Assembly (NCBI GenBank): GCA_038205135.1
Contig: JBBRCF010000002.1
Span: 1-64,000 of the forward strand
Direction: 5' to 3'
Source: UBA9554 sp038205135
Lineage (GTDB): Bacteria > Pseudomonadota > Alphaproteobacteria > Rhodobacterales > Rhodobacteraceae
DNA length: 64,000 nucleotides
The translations under genes and the position numbers were made by a program. Every line of letters starts with the position of its first letter. Position 1 is the first letter of the stretch. Under the pieces are notes generated by a model that was given only the letters and a program-made list of their open reading frames with translations, searched no databases and was not told the origin of the DNA. This document shows positions 1 through 7,678 of the stretch, in pieces.

Positions 1-847
1 AGACCGTCAAGTCGGCACGCACCGGCACCGCCATTTCGGCCGCCGCCGTCGGCGTCGGCGCGCGGCGGTCGGCGGCGTGATCCAGCAGCGTGGTGTCGGT
101 TTCATGGCCCACCGCCGAAATCAGCGGAATCCGCGACGCCACGGCCGCCCGCACCACGATTTCCTCGTTGAACCCCCACAGATCTTCGACCGACCCGCCG
201 CCCCGCGCCACGATGATAAGGTCCGGGCGCGGAAATGCTCCGCCCGGCACCAGCGCGTTGAACCCGCGGATCGCGGCGGCCACCTGCGGCGCGCAATCCT
301 TGCCCTGCACCGCCACTGGCCACAGCAGCACCCGGCGCGGGAACCGGTCGCGCAGCCGGTGCAGGATGTCGCGGATCACTGCCCCGGATGGCGAGGTCAC
401 GACCCCGATCACCTCGGGCAGAAACGGCAGCGCCTGTTTGCGCGCCGGGTCGAACAGACCCTCGGCCTGCAACGCCAGCCGCCGCTTTTCCAGCATCGCC
501 ATAAGCGCGCCCAGCCCCGCCGGCGCCATATCCTCGATCACCACCTGATATTTCGACTGGCCCGGAAACGTCGTCAGCTTGCCGGTGACGACGACCTCCA
601 TGCCTTCTTCGGGACGCATCGTCAGACGCCCGGCCGTGCCTTTCCACATCACCCCCGCGATGACCGACCGGTCATCCTTCAGATCCATGTAGATATGCCC
701 GGACGACGGGCGCGAAATGCGGCCCAGTTCGCCCCGGATGCGGACATGGGCAAATTCGCCCTCGATCACCCGCTTGATCACGCCAGACAGTTCCGACACG
801 GTGAATTCGGGCGCGTTGCCTGGGGCCACATCCTCGATCAGGTCCAT
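1..847 (-). CDS. xseA: Exodeoxyribonuclease VII large subunit, 3' part cut by window edge
   Basis: Reading leftward from 847 the frame gives MDLIEDVAPG followed by the N-terminal OB domain (APEFTVSELSGVIKRVIEGE, then a GHIYMDLKDD segment) and the start of the catalytic domain with GVVTSPSGAVIRDI and VARGGGSVEDLWGFN. These are hallmark XseA segments. About 282 residues are present; the C-terminal third lies outside the window. XseA with XseB degrades single-stranded DNA to oligonucleotides in the cytoplasm. I chose the ATG at 847 because GGAG sits 9-10 bases upstream; an in-frame ATG at 874 would add nine residues without a better site. It is divergent from purD. Confidence 0.93.
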   Translation of the reverse strand, partial: MDLIEDVAPGNAPEFTVSELSGVIKRVIEGEFAHVRIRGELGRISRPSSGHIYMDLKDDRSVIAGVMWKGTAGRLTMRPEEGMEVVVTGKLTTFPGQSKYQVVIEDMAPAGLGALMAMLEKRRLALQAEGLFDPARKQALPFLPEVIGVVTSPSGAVIRDILHRLRDRFPRRVLLWPVAVQGKDCAPQVAAAIRGFNALVPGGAFPRPDLIIVARGGGSVEDLWGFNEEIVVRAAVASRIPLISAVGHETDTTLLDHAADRRAPTPTAAAEMAVPVRADLTV

Positions 848-921
848 TTGCGCCTCCGGCTTGCCTCTGGTCATCCGTGACCTTAGAACGCCCTGACACC
901 GGGGCCAAGCAGGGGCATGCA

Positions 922-2181
922 ATGAATATCCTCATCCTTGGCTCTGGCGGGCGGGAACATGCGCTGGCCTGGGCCACGTTGCAGAACCCGAAATGCGACA
1001 AGCTGATCGTGGCGCCGGGCAATGCCGGCATCGCGGCGATCGCCGAATGTGCCGATCTGAACATCCTGAACGGCGGCGCGATCGCGGAATTCTGCGCCGA
1101 AAACGCCATCGAATTTGTCATCATCGGCCCCGAGGCCCCGCTGGCCGCTGGCGTTGCCGACCGGCTGCGCGATGCGGGGTTGCTGGTGTTCGGCCCTTCG
1201 GCAGCGGCGGCGCGGCTGGAGGCGTCAAAGGCGTTCACCAAGGACATCTGCGATGCGGTCGGCGCCCCCACCGCGGCATGGGCGCGGTTCACCGACGCCG
1301 GCGCCGCCAAGGGCTACATCCGCGCCCAAGGTGCCCCCATCGTGGTCAAGGCCGACGGGCTGGCCGCCGGAAAGGGCGTGATCGTGGCGATGTCGCTGGA
1401 CGATGCGCTGGCGGGCGTTGACGCGATCTTTGCCGATTTCGGCGGTGCCGGCGCCGAGGTGGTGATCGAGGAATTCATGGCGGGCGAAGAGGCGTCATTC
1501 TTCGTCCTTGTCGATGGCACCACAGTGCTGCCCATTGGCACCGCGCAGGATCACAAACGCGTCGGCGATGGTGACACCGGTCCGAACACCGGCGGCATGG
1601 GTGCCTATTCGCCGGCGCCGGTGCTTTCGGACGCGGTGGCACAACTGGCGCTGGACACCATCATCCGCCCCACGATGGCGGAAATGGCGCGGCGCGGAAC
1701 GCCCTATCAGGGGGTGCTCTATGCCGGGTTGATGATTGCGGACGGCATTCCGCGCTTGGTGGAATACAACGCCCGCTTCGGCGACCCGGAATGTCAGGTG
1801 CTGATGATGCGGCTGGGTGCGCAGGCGTTCGATCTGATCCACGCCTGCGCTGACGGACGGCTGGCCGAATGCAGTGTGGCCTGGGCCGACGATCACGCGC
1901 TGACCGTGGTGATGGCTGCCGACGGCTATCCCGGCACCCCGCGCAAGGGGACGGTGATCCGGGGGCTGGATGCACTGCCTGCAACCAGCAACGCCATCGT
2001 GTTCCATGCCGGAACGACGGCACAGGATGGCGCAATCCTTGCCAACGGCGGCCGCGTGTTGAACGTGACCGCGCGCGCCGCATCGCTGGCCGACGCCCGT
2101 GCCAGCGCCTATGCCATGCTCGAGGCCATCGACTGGCCCGACGGGTTCTGCCGCCGAGATATCGGCTGGCGCGCTTTGTGA
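922..2181 (+). CDS. purD: Phosphoribosylamine--glycine ligase (GARS)
   Basis: This 419-residue ATP-grasp enzyme joins glycine to phosphoribosylamine in de novo purine synthesis. The N terminus MNILILGSGGREHALAW is the family signature, and the ATP-grasp core is seen in KADGLAAGKGV, DHKRVGDGDTGPNTGGMG and the metal-binding EYNARFGDPE. The length is normal for PurD. The ATG at 922 follows AGGGG; an upstream in-frame ATG at 877 would add 15 residues unlike the family. The next gene overlaps its stop codon by 4 bp (GTGA), which suggests co-transcription. Confidence 0.96.
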   Translation: MNILILGSGGREHALAWATLQNPKCDKLIVAPGNAGIAAIAECADLNILNGGAIAEFCAENAIEFVIIGPEAPLAAGVADRLRDAGLLVFGPSAAAARLEASKAFTKDICDAVGAPTAAWARFTDAGAAKGYIRAQGAPIVVKADGLAAGKGVIVAMSLDDALAGVDAIFADFGGAGAEVVIEEFMAGEEASFFVLVDGTTVLPIGTAQDHKRVGDGDTGPNTGGMGAYSPAPVLSDAVAQLALDTIIRPTMAEMARRGTPYQGVLYAGLMIADGIPRLVEYNARFGDPECQVLMMRLGAQAFDLIHACADGRLAECSVAWADDHALTVVMAADGYPGTPRKGTVIRGLDALPATSNAIVFHAGTTAQDGAILANGGRVLNVTARAASLADARASAYAMLEAIDWPDGFCRRDIGWRAL

Positions 2182-2762
2182 AACGCCGCAGCCATCACGT
2201 CCGCCCGGCGACGTTCCTGTCGCAGCGGGTTTACCGGATCGACCGGGCGGTGCTGCATTGCGCGCGCGAAGACGGCACCGCCCTGTGGCAGATCGACCTT
2301 GCCCGTGTCACCCGCGCCGAATGGCGCAGCGCGCGGGTCGGGCAAAGCCTGACCCGGGTGTTGCGGCTGACGACCGATGGTGCGCGCCACGAAATCCGCC
2401 AGCACATCGCGCGGCGCGCCTATGTCGGCAGCCCCGATGACATGGCGTTTCGCGCCGCGGTCGCGGATACCCTGCGCGCGCTGGTGGCCGTACAGCCGGA
2501 CTGCGCGGTGGAAACCGGTCCGAACGATACGCAGGCCACGGCGCTGTTCGTCGCGGGTGTGGTCAGTCTGGCTGCCGCGATCGGCCTGCCGGTCTGGGGC
2601 CTCCTGACCGGTCAGGGTTGGGGCACGGCTCTGGAATGGGCGATGCCCGCGATCCTTGCCTTTTTCCTCGGCCTCGCCCTGATCCGCGGCTTTGGCCCCG
2701 GCCGGACGCGGGTGCTGCAATCCGCGACGCAGATCGCCACCACGCTGGAAACCGTGGACTGA
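2178..2762 (+). CDS. Hypothetical membrane protein downstream of purD
   Basis: A 194-residue protein that I do not recognise. It starts with GTG in a GTGA overlap with the purD stop, so translation is probably coupled. The first about 115 residues are soluble and basic (RVYRIDRAVLHCAREDGTAL, then an Arg-rich stretch). Two hydrophobic segments follow near residues 120-140 (FVAGVVSLAAAIGLPVWGLL) and 150-170 (AMPAILAFFLGLALIRGF), and the cytoplasmic or periplasmic tail is short. No catalytic motif is visible. Codon use and third-position GC look like the neighbours, so it is a genuine gene of unknown role. Confidence 0.7.
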   Translation: MKRRSHHVRPATFLSQRVYRIDRAVLHCAREDGTALWQIDLARVTRAEWRSARVGQSLTRVLRLTTDGARHEIRQHIARRAYVGSPDDMAFRAAVADTLRALVAVQPDCAVETGPNDTQATALFVAGVVSLAAAIGLPVWGLLTGQGWGTALEWAMPAILAFFLGLALIRGFGPGRTRVLQSATQIATTLETVD

Positions 2763-2828
2763 CCGGCGGCGCTTTGCAGTCGGACAACGCCGCCATATGC
2801 TGCCACCAGCCAGGAACGGACCCACCCC

Positions 2829-3461
2829 ATGCCCACCGTCATGCCAGACTCGATCCCAGATACCATTCCAGACACCATCGACCACAGCTATCAGACCGGC
2901 GATTTCGCCCGGCTGGCCTATGAATGCGCCCCCATCGGGTTGGTCGTCACCGAAAACCGGGTGATCCGCGATTGCAATGCCAGCTTTGCGCGGATGTTCG
3001 GCTATGCGCCCGCCGACCTGCGCGACCGGCTGTTTGCCATCCTGTACCCGACCGAGGCCGAATTCCTGAACATCCGCAACCGCGGGGTCAAGGATCTGCG
3101 CGAAACCAACACGTATTGGGATGAGCGCGTGATGCGCCGCCGCGATGGCACGCTGTTCTGGTGCCGGGTGCGGGGTCACAGTTTCACCCCCGATGAACCG
3201 CTGGCGCGTGCGGTCTGGAGCTTTGCCGACATTTCCGCCAACCGGCCCTATCAGCCGCTGACGCGCCGCGAACGCGAGGTGTTCACCCTGATGGGCGAAG
3301 GCCGCACCAGCAAGGAAATCGCCCAGACGCTGGGCCTGTCCTACCGTACGGTCGAGGTCCACCGTGCGCGGCTTTTACGCAAATTCGACGCGGCAAACAC
3401 GGTCGAACTCGTCCAGACGCTGGGCCCGCTGGGCGGCCCGCATGTGGTGACGGCAGGCTAG
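2829..3461 (+). CDS. PAS domain LuxR-family transcriptional regulator
   Basis: The 210-residue protein has a short PD-repeat leader (residues 6-17), a PAS domain at about residues 25-135 (CAPIGLVVTENRVIRDCNAS, RMFGYAPADL, RRRDGTLFWCRVRG), and a C-terminal LuxR/GerE helix-turn-helix at about 145-200 (LTRREREVFTLMGEGRTSKE, then IAQTLGLSYRTVEVHR). It is a one-component DNA-binding sensor in which the PAS domain probably perceives a small ligand or redox state; the ligand cannot be read from sequence. The start codon lies within a 12-bp periodic array. Its stop overlaps the stop of the convergent next gene by 4 bp. Confidence 0.87.
   Translation: MPTVMPDSIPDTIPDTIDHSYQTGDFARLAYECAPIGLVVTENRVIRDCNASFARMFGYAPADLRDRLFAILYPTEAEFLNIRNRGVKDLRETNTYWDERVMRRRDGTLFWCRVRGHSFTPDEPLARAVWSFADISANRPYQPLTRREREVFTLMGEGRTSKEIAQTLGLSYRTVEVHRARLLRKFDAANTVELVQTLGPLGGPHVVTAG
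2844..2879 (+). repeat. 12-bp tandem array, 3 units, CCAG core
   Basis: Three 12-bp units each begin with CCAG at 2844, 2856 and 2868 (CCAGACTCGATC, CCAGATACCATT, CCAGACACCATC). They encode PDSI-PDTI-PDTI at the start of the PAS-LuxR protein. It belongs to a set of CCAG-phased arrays seen across the window. Confidence 0.8.
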
Positions 3462-4153
3462 CGCGGGCAGATCAGGCTGGCAGGGCCGGTATAGGGCCCC
3501 AGATCCCGCGTCACGATCCGGCTGCCATCCAGCCGCGCAGCCAGCACCCGCTGCCAGTTGCCGCTGGCCAGCACCATTTCCGGCCCCTGCCCGCAATCCA
3601 TGATGCCGCCCGGAATATAATCCCAACCGATCTGGTGATTGCTGAACCCGTCCGCCGCCGCGACCTCGGTCAGCCGCCCCGCCTCATAGCGCCAGACCCG
3701 CAGGACCTTTGCCAGATGCGGGCGATCAACAAAGGCGATTTCAATCCGCCCGTCGCCATCCAGATCAGTGGCCCCCACCGGGGCCAGCCAACGGTTGCGG
3801 GTGCCGATATGCGGCGTCGCGGTGATGCGGCCCGTGGCCCCCCAGACCGCCAGCCGCCCGCCCATTGTCAGGCTGCTTTCGACCACGATCACCTCGGGCG
3901 CGCCATCGCCGTCCAGATCAGCCAGACGCGGCGCGATATCCTCGAACACCAGCGTATCGGGCAGCACAAACGTCTGCACCTGCCCGTCCGCCAGCCGCAC
4001 CTCCAATGCGCCCCATTCCACGGCATCGCCCAACACGGCGTGGTCATAGCGCGTGGTCGGCTGGGTGTATTCGGCGGCGACGATCTGCGAAAAACCGGCA
4101 TTCGCGGAAAGCGTGCTGATCCCGATACTCAAGGCCATCATCAAATTGCGCAT
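3458..4153 (-). CDS. Exported FG-GAP/VCBS-like repeat protein
   Basis: A 231-residue protein with a signal peptide (MRNLMMALSIGISTLSANAG). It contains repeated calcium-binding loop motifs of the FG-GAP/VCBS type: DLDGDGAPEVIVVES and DLDGDGRIEIAFVDR, separated by about 60 residues, as in one half of a beta-propeller. It is probably periplasmic and the ligand is unknown. The start at 4153 is preferred because the signal peptide begins there; an upstream ATG at 4195 would add 14 charged residues. It is convergent with, and overlaps by 4 bp, the PAS-LuxR gene. Confidence 0.75.
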   Translation of the reverse strand: MRNLMMALSIGISTLSANAGFSQIVAAEYTQPTTRYDHAVLGDAVEWGALEVRLADGQVQTFVLPDTLVFEDIAPRLADLDGDGAPEVIVVESSLTMGGRLAVWGATGRITATPHIGTRNRWLAPVGATDLDGDGRIEIAFVDRPHLAKVLRVWRYEAGRLTEVAAADGFSNHQIGWDYIPGGIMDCGQGPEMVLASGNWQRVLAARLDGSRIVTRDLGPYTGPASLICPR

Positions 4154-4255
4154 CTTTGGCTTCTCTGATTTCCAAATTTCCCGGGGTCCCGTCATCGTGG
4201 TGCCATCGGTTCTAGCCCGATGGCGGCGGACAGCGCCCCCATGCGACTCCGCAAA

Positions 4256-4579
4256 TCAGATCTGCTTTTCCGGCATGTTTACCACCAGCCCGTCCAGCGC
4301 CGCCGTCACCTTCAACTGGCAGGTCAGGCGCGACCGCACCGGGTCGGGCTTCCAGGCGAAATCGAGCATGTCGGCCTCCATGTCATCCTTGGCGGGCAGT
4401 TTTTCGACCCATTCCGGCGCGACATAGACATGGCAGGTCGAACAGGCACAGGCGCCGCCGCAATCGGCCTCGATGCCGGGCACGTTGTTGTCGCGCGCTC
4501 CTTCCATCACGGTCAGGCCGGGGGCGACGTCAATCACATGCTGTTTGCCGTTGTGCTCGATATAGGTGATCTTGGCCAT
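4256..4579 (-). CDS. 2Fe-2S ferredoxin, adrenodoxin/FdxB type
   Basis: A 107-residue electron carrier. Cys40, Cys46 and Cys49 form the C-x5-C-x2-C loop (CGGACACSTC), and Cys87 in RLTCQLKV supplies the fourth ligand. This spacing and MPEKQI at the end fit the adrenodoxin-like family. Members feed electrons to Fe-S assembly or to P450s; no partner is nearby. The ATG at 4579 follows AAAGGAG at a good distance. The upstream region (4580-4702) is shared with the divergent SOS-box gene. Confidence 0.93.
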   Translation of the reverse strand: MAKITYIEHNGKQHVIDVAPGLTVMEGARDNNVPGIEADCGGACACSTCHVYVAPEWVEKLPAKDDMEADMLDFAWKPDPVRSRLTCQLKVTAALDGLVVNMPEKQI

Positions 4580-4685
4580 CCAGAGGGCTCCTTTGCAAAT
4601 CGGGTCCATACCTAGCCAAGCCCCTGCGTCTTCGCCAGCGGATTTTCCCGCGCGGAGTGTCACAGTCTTGTGGATTGCGTCAAAT

Positions 4686-4700
4686 GTTCCTATTATGTTC
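4686..4700 (+). promoter_or_regulatory. LexA-type SOS box, GTTC-N7-GTTC
   Basis: GTTC at 4686-4689, seven bases, and GTTC at 4697-4700 match the direct-repeat LexA operator established for alphaproteobacteria. It ends two bases before the ATG at 4703. About one or two such matches are expected by chance in 64 kb, so the weight comes from its position directly before a DnaE2-derived reading frame. Confidence 0.7.
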
Positions 4701-4702
4701 AC

Positions 4703-5164
4703 ATGACATGGCCCCGCCCCCCTGCCGCGCTGACGGCCGCGCAACTGTCCCTGCCGCCCGTCGGCGCGCGGGTGACGGTGGCGGGGCTGGTGATCCTGCG
4801 TCAGCGGCCCGGCACCGCCAAAGGCGTGGTATTCGTCACGCTGGAGGATGAAACCGGCGTCGTGAACGTCATCATCTGGCAAAAACTGTTCGAACAGTTC
4901 CGCCGCGCGGTGATCGCGTCGCGGGCGCTGCGGGTCACGGGGCGGTTACAGCGCGATCATGGCGTGACGCATGTGCTGGCCGAGGGGATCGAGGATATTT
5001 CCGGCATGCTGGACCTGTTGCCGGGTCTGGACGGCCAACCGGAAGGTCAACCGGAAGGTCAGCCGGAAGGCCAGCCGAATCGCGGAACTGGTCCGGGACG
5101 GGGGCCGACTGGCGGCGCTGGCGCGGCCAATGCCCCGCTTTCGTCGCGCGCCGCTTTACGCTAA
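4703..5164 (+). CDS. Isolated C-terminal OB-fold domain of DnaE2-type error-prone polymerase
   Basis: The 153-residue product matches only the last part of DnaE2, normally over 1000 residues: VGARVTVAGLVILRQRPGTA, then GVVFVTLEDETGVVNVIIW and RALRVTGRLQR, the nucleic-acid-binding OB domain. The polymerase, PHP and finger regions are absent upstream, where the ferredoxin gene and an SOS box lie instead. After the OB domain a Gly/Pro-rich tail carries four PEGQ-like repeats. It is either a remnant of a deleted imuB-dnaE2 cassette that kept its LexA box, or a maintained small SOS-induced OB protein. A GTG at 4670 also opens the frame but would place the SOS box inside the gene. There is no clear ribosome binding site. 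Confidence 0.75.
   Translation: MTWPRPPAALTAAQLSLPPVGARVTVAGLVILRQRPGTAKGVVFVTLEDETGVVNVIIWQKLFEQFRRAVIASRALRVTGRLQRDHGVTHVLAEGIEDISGMLDLLPGLDGQPEGQPEGQPEGQPNRGTGPGRGPTGGAGAANAPLSSRAALR
5033..5076 (+). repeat. 12-bp tandem array in the DnaE2-stub tail
   Basis: Units CCGGAAGGTCAA (5039), CCGGAAGGTCAG (5051) and CCGGAAGGCCAG (5063), flanked by partial copies. They encode GQ-PEGQ-PEGQ-PEGQ-P. Unlike most arrays in the window it lacks the CCAG core at unit starts. Confidence 0.85.
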
Positions 5165-5225
5165 ACTCAGGCAAAGGCCCGCGACAAACAAGCCAGGCGG
5201 GCACCTCGCGCAGGCCCCGTATCAC

Positions 5226-5744
5226 ATGACCCGTACCATTGCCCTTGCCATGCTGGCCGCCGTCGTGCTGACGGCGTGTCAAACCGTGTTGCCGGCCAAC
5301 GAGCCAGAGGTCAGCCGGTCCTTGCAGGAGGCTCCCCCCGGCGCCGCCCCGGGGTCCTGCTGGGGCAAACAGGTGGCACCCGCCATCGTGGAAACGGTGA
5401 CCGAACAGGTGCTGGTCCAGCAACCTGCACGGCGAGCGGATGCCGGCGCCACCGCCACCGCGATCTACCGCACCGAAACCTCGCAGCAGATCGTCCGCCC
5501 GCGCAGCGAAACCTGGTTCGAAACGCCCTGCGACGCGGCCCTGACCCCCGAGGTCATTGCCACCCTGCAACGCGCGCTGGCCGCGCGCGGGCATTATTCC
5601 GGACCGATCGACGGCACGATGACCGAGCGCACCCGCGCCGCGGTCCGCGCATGGCAGGCCCCTGACGGGCTGGATAGCGGCATCCTGTCTCTTGCGTCCG
5701 CACAACGTCTGGGATTGATCCCGGTGGCGCGCGACCCCGGCTAG
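5226..5744 (+). CDS. Lipoprotein with peptidoglycan-binding domain
   Basis: A 172-residue protein with a lipoprotein signal (MTRTIALAMLAAVVLTAC, lipobox LTAC with Cys18). The middle is poorly conserved. The C-terminal about 65 residues form a peptidoglycan-binding type 1 fold: TPEVIATLQRALAARGHYSG, then PIDGTMTERTRAAVRAWQ. It is probably anchored in a membrane and touches the cell wall. It follows the DnaE2 stub by 61 bp with no terminator between them, so read-through is possible. Confidence 0.82.
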   Translation: MTRTIALAMLAAVVLTACQTVLPANEPEVSRSLQEAPPGAAPGSCWGKQVAPAIVETVTEQVLVQQPARRADAGATATAIYRTETSQQIVRPRSETWFETPCDAALTPEVIATLQRALAARGHYSGPIDGTMTERTRAAVRAWQAPDGLDSGILSLASAQRLGLIPVARDPG

Positions 5745-5781
5745 CCCCATCAGCGACACGCCCGGGTGCAAGGTCAGCCGT

Positions 5782-5806
5782 AAAAAAAGGCGCCCCGCAG
5801 GGCGCC
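5782..5806 (-). terminator. Rho-independent terminator of degP
   Basis: A perfect 7-bp stem GGCGCCC (5789-5795) / GGGCGCC (5800-5806) with loop CGCA. On the minus strand it is followed by seven T (A-run 5782-5788). It lies about 60 bp beyond the degP stop and converges with the lipoprotein gene. Confidence 0.85.
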
Positions 5807-5863
5807 CTTGTCATTCTTTGATCTTGCGGGCGCCAGCGTCATCAACAGACCATGACCCGGAAA

Positions 5864-7333
5864 TCAGCGTTGTTCGATGCCCAGAGCCACAAAACGCGGC
5901 TCGCCCGCGCGGCGGACCAGCAACAGCACCGATTTGCGGCCGCCATCCTTGGCTTGTTCGATGGCATCCGACAGGTCCGACGGCATTTCGACCGCCGTTT
6001 GTCCGGCCTCGGTGATCAGATCGCCCGCGCGCATCCCGCGCTCGAACGCTTCGGAGGTTTCGTCGACCGTGCGCACCACCAGCCCCGCCGCGTCATCCGC
6101 CAGTTTCAATTCACTGCGCAATTCCGGGGTCAGGCTGGCGACTGTCATGCCCAGAACGGTCGCCTCGGACGGCGCTTCGTCCATCGGAGCCGCGGCAGGA
6201 ACCGCAGTTTCGGCTTCTTCGCGACGGCCAAGCGTCACTTTCAGCGTTTCGGTCTTGCCCCCGCGGAACACCACCAGGCGCGCGACGGCCCCGACTTCGG
6301 ATTCGCCCACATTGCGGACCAATGCGCGGGTGTCCGCAACCTCGATCCCGTCAAACGACAGGATCACGTCGCCCTGCAACAGTCCGCCATCCTTGGCCGG
6401 GCCATCGGGCACATCGGTCACCAGCGCCCCCGCCACTTTTTCCAGCCCCAGCGATTCCGCCAGATCGGCATCGACATCCTGAATCCGCACGCCCAGCCAG
6501 CCGCGTCGGGTTTCGCCGAACTGCTGCAACTGGTTCACGACCTTGGTGACGACGTTCGAGGCCATCGAAAATCCGATGCCGATCGATCCGCCATTGGGCG
6601 ACAAGATTGCGGTGTTCACGCCGATCACTTCGCCGTCCATGTTGAACAGCGGCCCGCCCGAGTTGCCCCGGTTGATCGCAGCATCGGTCTGAAGATAATC
6701 GTCATAGCTGCCCGACAACGCCCGATTGCGCGCCGACACGATGCCTGCGCTGACTGAAAACCCTTGGCCCAGCGGATTTCCCATCGCCACAACCCAATCG
6801 CCGACCCGCATGTTGTCGGAATTGCCAAAGCTGACGAAAGGCAGGGGTTTTCCGGCGTCAACCTTCAGCAAAGCGATATCGGTGTTCGGATCGCGGCCGA
6901 TCAGCGTGGCGGGCAATTCTTGGCCCGAAAAGAACTCGATCACGATCTCGTCGGCGCTTTCGATCACGTGATTGTTGGTCACGATGAAACCGTCTTCGGA
7001 AATCACGAACCCGGATCCCAGTGCCGAGGTGCGGCGCGGGCGGTCACCCTGCCCGTTCTGTCCGTTGCGATCCTGAAATTCGCGAAAGAAATCCTCGAAC
7101 GGGCTGCCTTCGGGCACGACCGGGTTCGGCCCACCGCGCGCGGCCACCGTAGTGGATGTGGTGATGTTGACCACGGAGGGGCTGATTTTTGTCGCGAGTT
7201 CGGCAAAACTGTCGGGGCGCGCCAGCGCGCCCGTGGCCTGTGCCAGCATCAACATGGCGGCCATCAGCGTGGCCAACCAGACGCGGACCGCGTCTGAATT
7301 GTGATGGGGGACGGAAAGCGCCGTGGTTCTCAC
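5864..7333 (-). CDS. degP: Do/DegP-family periplasmic serine protease
   Basis: A 489-residue HtrA-type protease with a signal segment (LMAAMLMLAQATGALA), a trypsin-like domain with the triad in TNNHVIESAD (His), NTDIALLKVD (Asp) and RGNSGGPLF (Ser), and two PDZ domains (GWLGVRIQDVDADLAESLGL; TPELRSELKLADDAAGLVV). It degrades or holds misfolded envelope proteins. I chose the GTG at 7333 because AAGGAG lies 7-8 bases upstream of it; an in-frame ATG at 7354 has that ribosome site inside its own coding sequence. It lies downstream of hflKC, a common alphaproteobacterial arrangement of proteases and their regulators. Confidence 0.94.
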   Translation of the reverse strand: MRTTALSVPHHNSDAVRVWLATLMAAMLMLAQATGALARPDSFAELATKISPSVVNITTSTTVAARGGPNPVVPEGSPFEDFFREFQDRNGQNGQGDRPRRTSALGSGFVISEDGFIVTNNHVIESADEIVIEFFSGQELPATLIGRDPNTDIALLKVDAGKPLPFVSFGNSDNMRVGDWVVAMGNPLGQGFSVSAGIVSARNRALSGSYDDYLQTDAAINRGNSGGPLFNMDGEVIGVNTAILSPNGGSIGIGFSMASNVVTKVVNQLQQFGETRRGWLGVRIQDVDADLAESLGLEKVAGALVTDVPDGPAKDGGLLQGDVILSFDGIEVADTRALVRNVGESEVGAVARLVVFRGGKTETLKVTLGRREEAETAVPAAAPMDEAPSEATVLGMTVASLTPELRSELKLADDAAGLVVRTVDETSEAFERGMRAGDLITEAGQTAVEMPSDLSDAIEQAKDGGRKSVLLLVRRAGEPRFVALGIEQR

Positions 7334-7581
7334 ACCCGTATCTCCTTGTGACATGCTCTGATCTTGTGAACTGGTCTGGCCCGGCGTGGTTCGGGCCCTG
7401 TTTCCATACAGTATCTAGGCGGCCGTCGTCGCAACACAATCACGCATCTCGTTTTTTCACCCGGACGTGAGCCATTGTCACAAGCACAGGCGGCATACGG
7501 TTTGGTCAAAACCACGGCACCCGGCGCACATTCTACCCGGCGCGTACCCGACGACAGGCACAATCGACCGAAGCATTGCCG

Positions 7582-7616
7582 AAAAATGCAACGGGGCCAG
7601 CCATTTGGCCGGCCCC
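7582..7616 (-). terminator. Probable hflC terminator hairpin
   Basis: GGGGCC (7593-7598) pairs with GGCCCC (7611-7616), with an inner GCC/GGC and an ATTT loop. On the minus strand the hairpin is followed, after a few bases, by TTTTT (A-run 7582-7586). It is 63 bp past the hflC stop. Confidence 0.55.
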
Positions 7617-7637
7617 TTTACCGTTATTCTCTGGGCT

Positions 7638-7667
7638 GCCGACTGGACCGCCGACTGGACCGCCGAC
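7638..7667. repeat. 12-bp tandem array, intergenic, CTGG/CCAG core
   Basis: GCCGACTGGACC occurs twice (7638-7649, 7650-7661), followed by GCCGAC. On the minus strand each unit contains CCAG. It lies just after the hflC stop in non-coding DNA. Confidence 0.8.
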
Positions 7668-7678
7668 GCGGCATCCGT

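Larger units (their letters stand above)
7334..7678. other. Intergenic region between hflC and degP
   Basis: 345 bp without a convincing gene. It holds the degP leader, a GC hairpin (7593-7616) serving as a probable hflC terminator, and a 12-bp tandem array (7638-7667). Several short frames here are open but have no ribosome binding site or recognisable protein. Confidence 0.6.

Noticed and set aside
4592..4599. A TTTGCAAA word before the ferredoxin gene
   Set aside because: A single copy that overlaps the ribosome binding site, without the paired arrangement seen at pccB and pccR.
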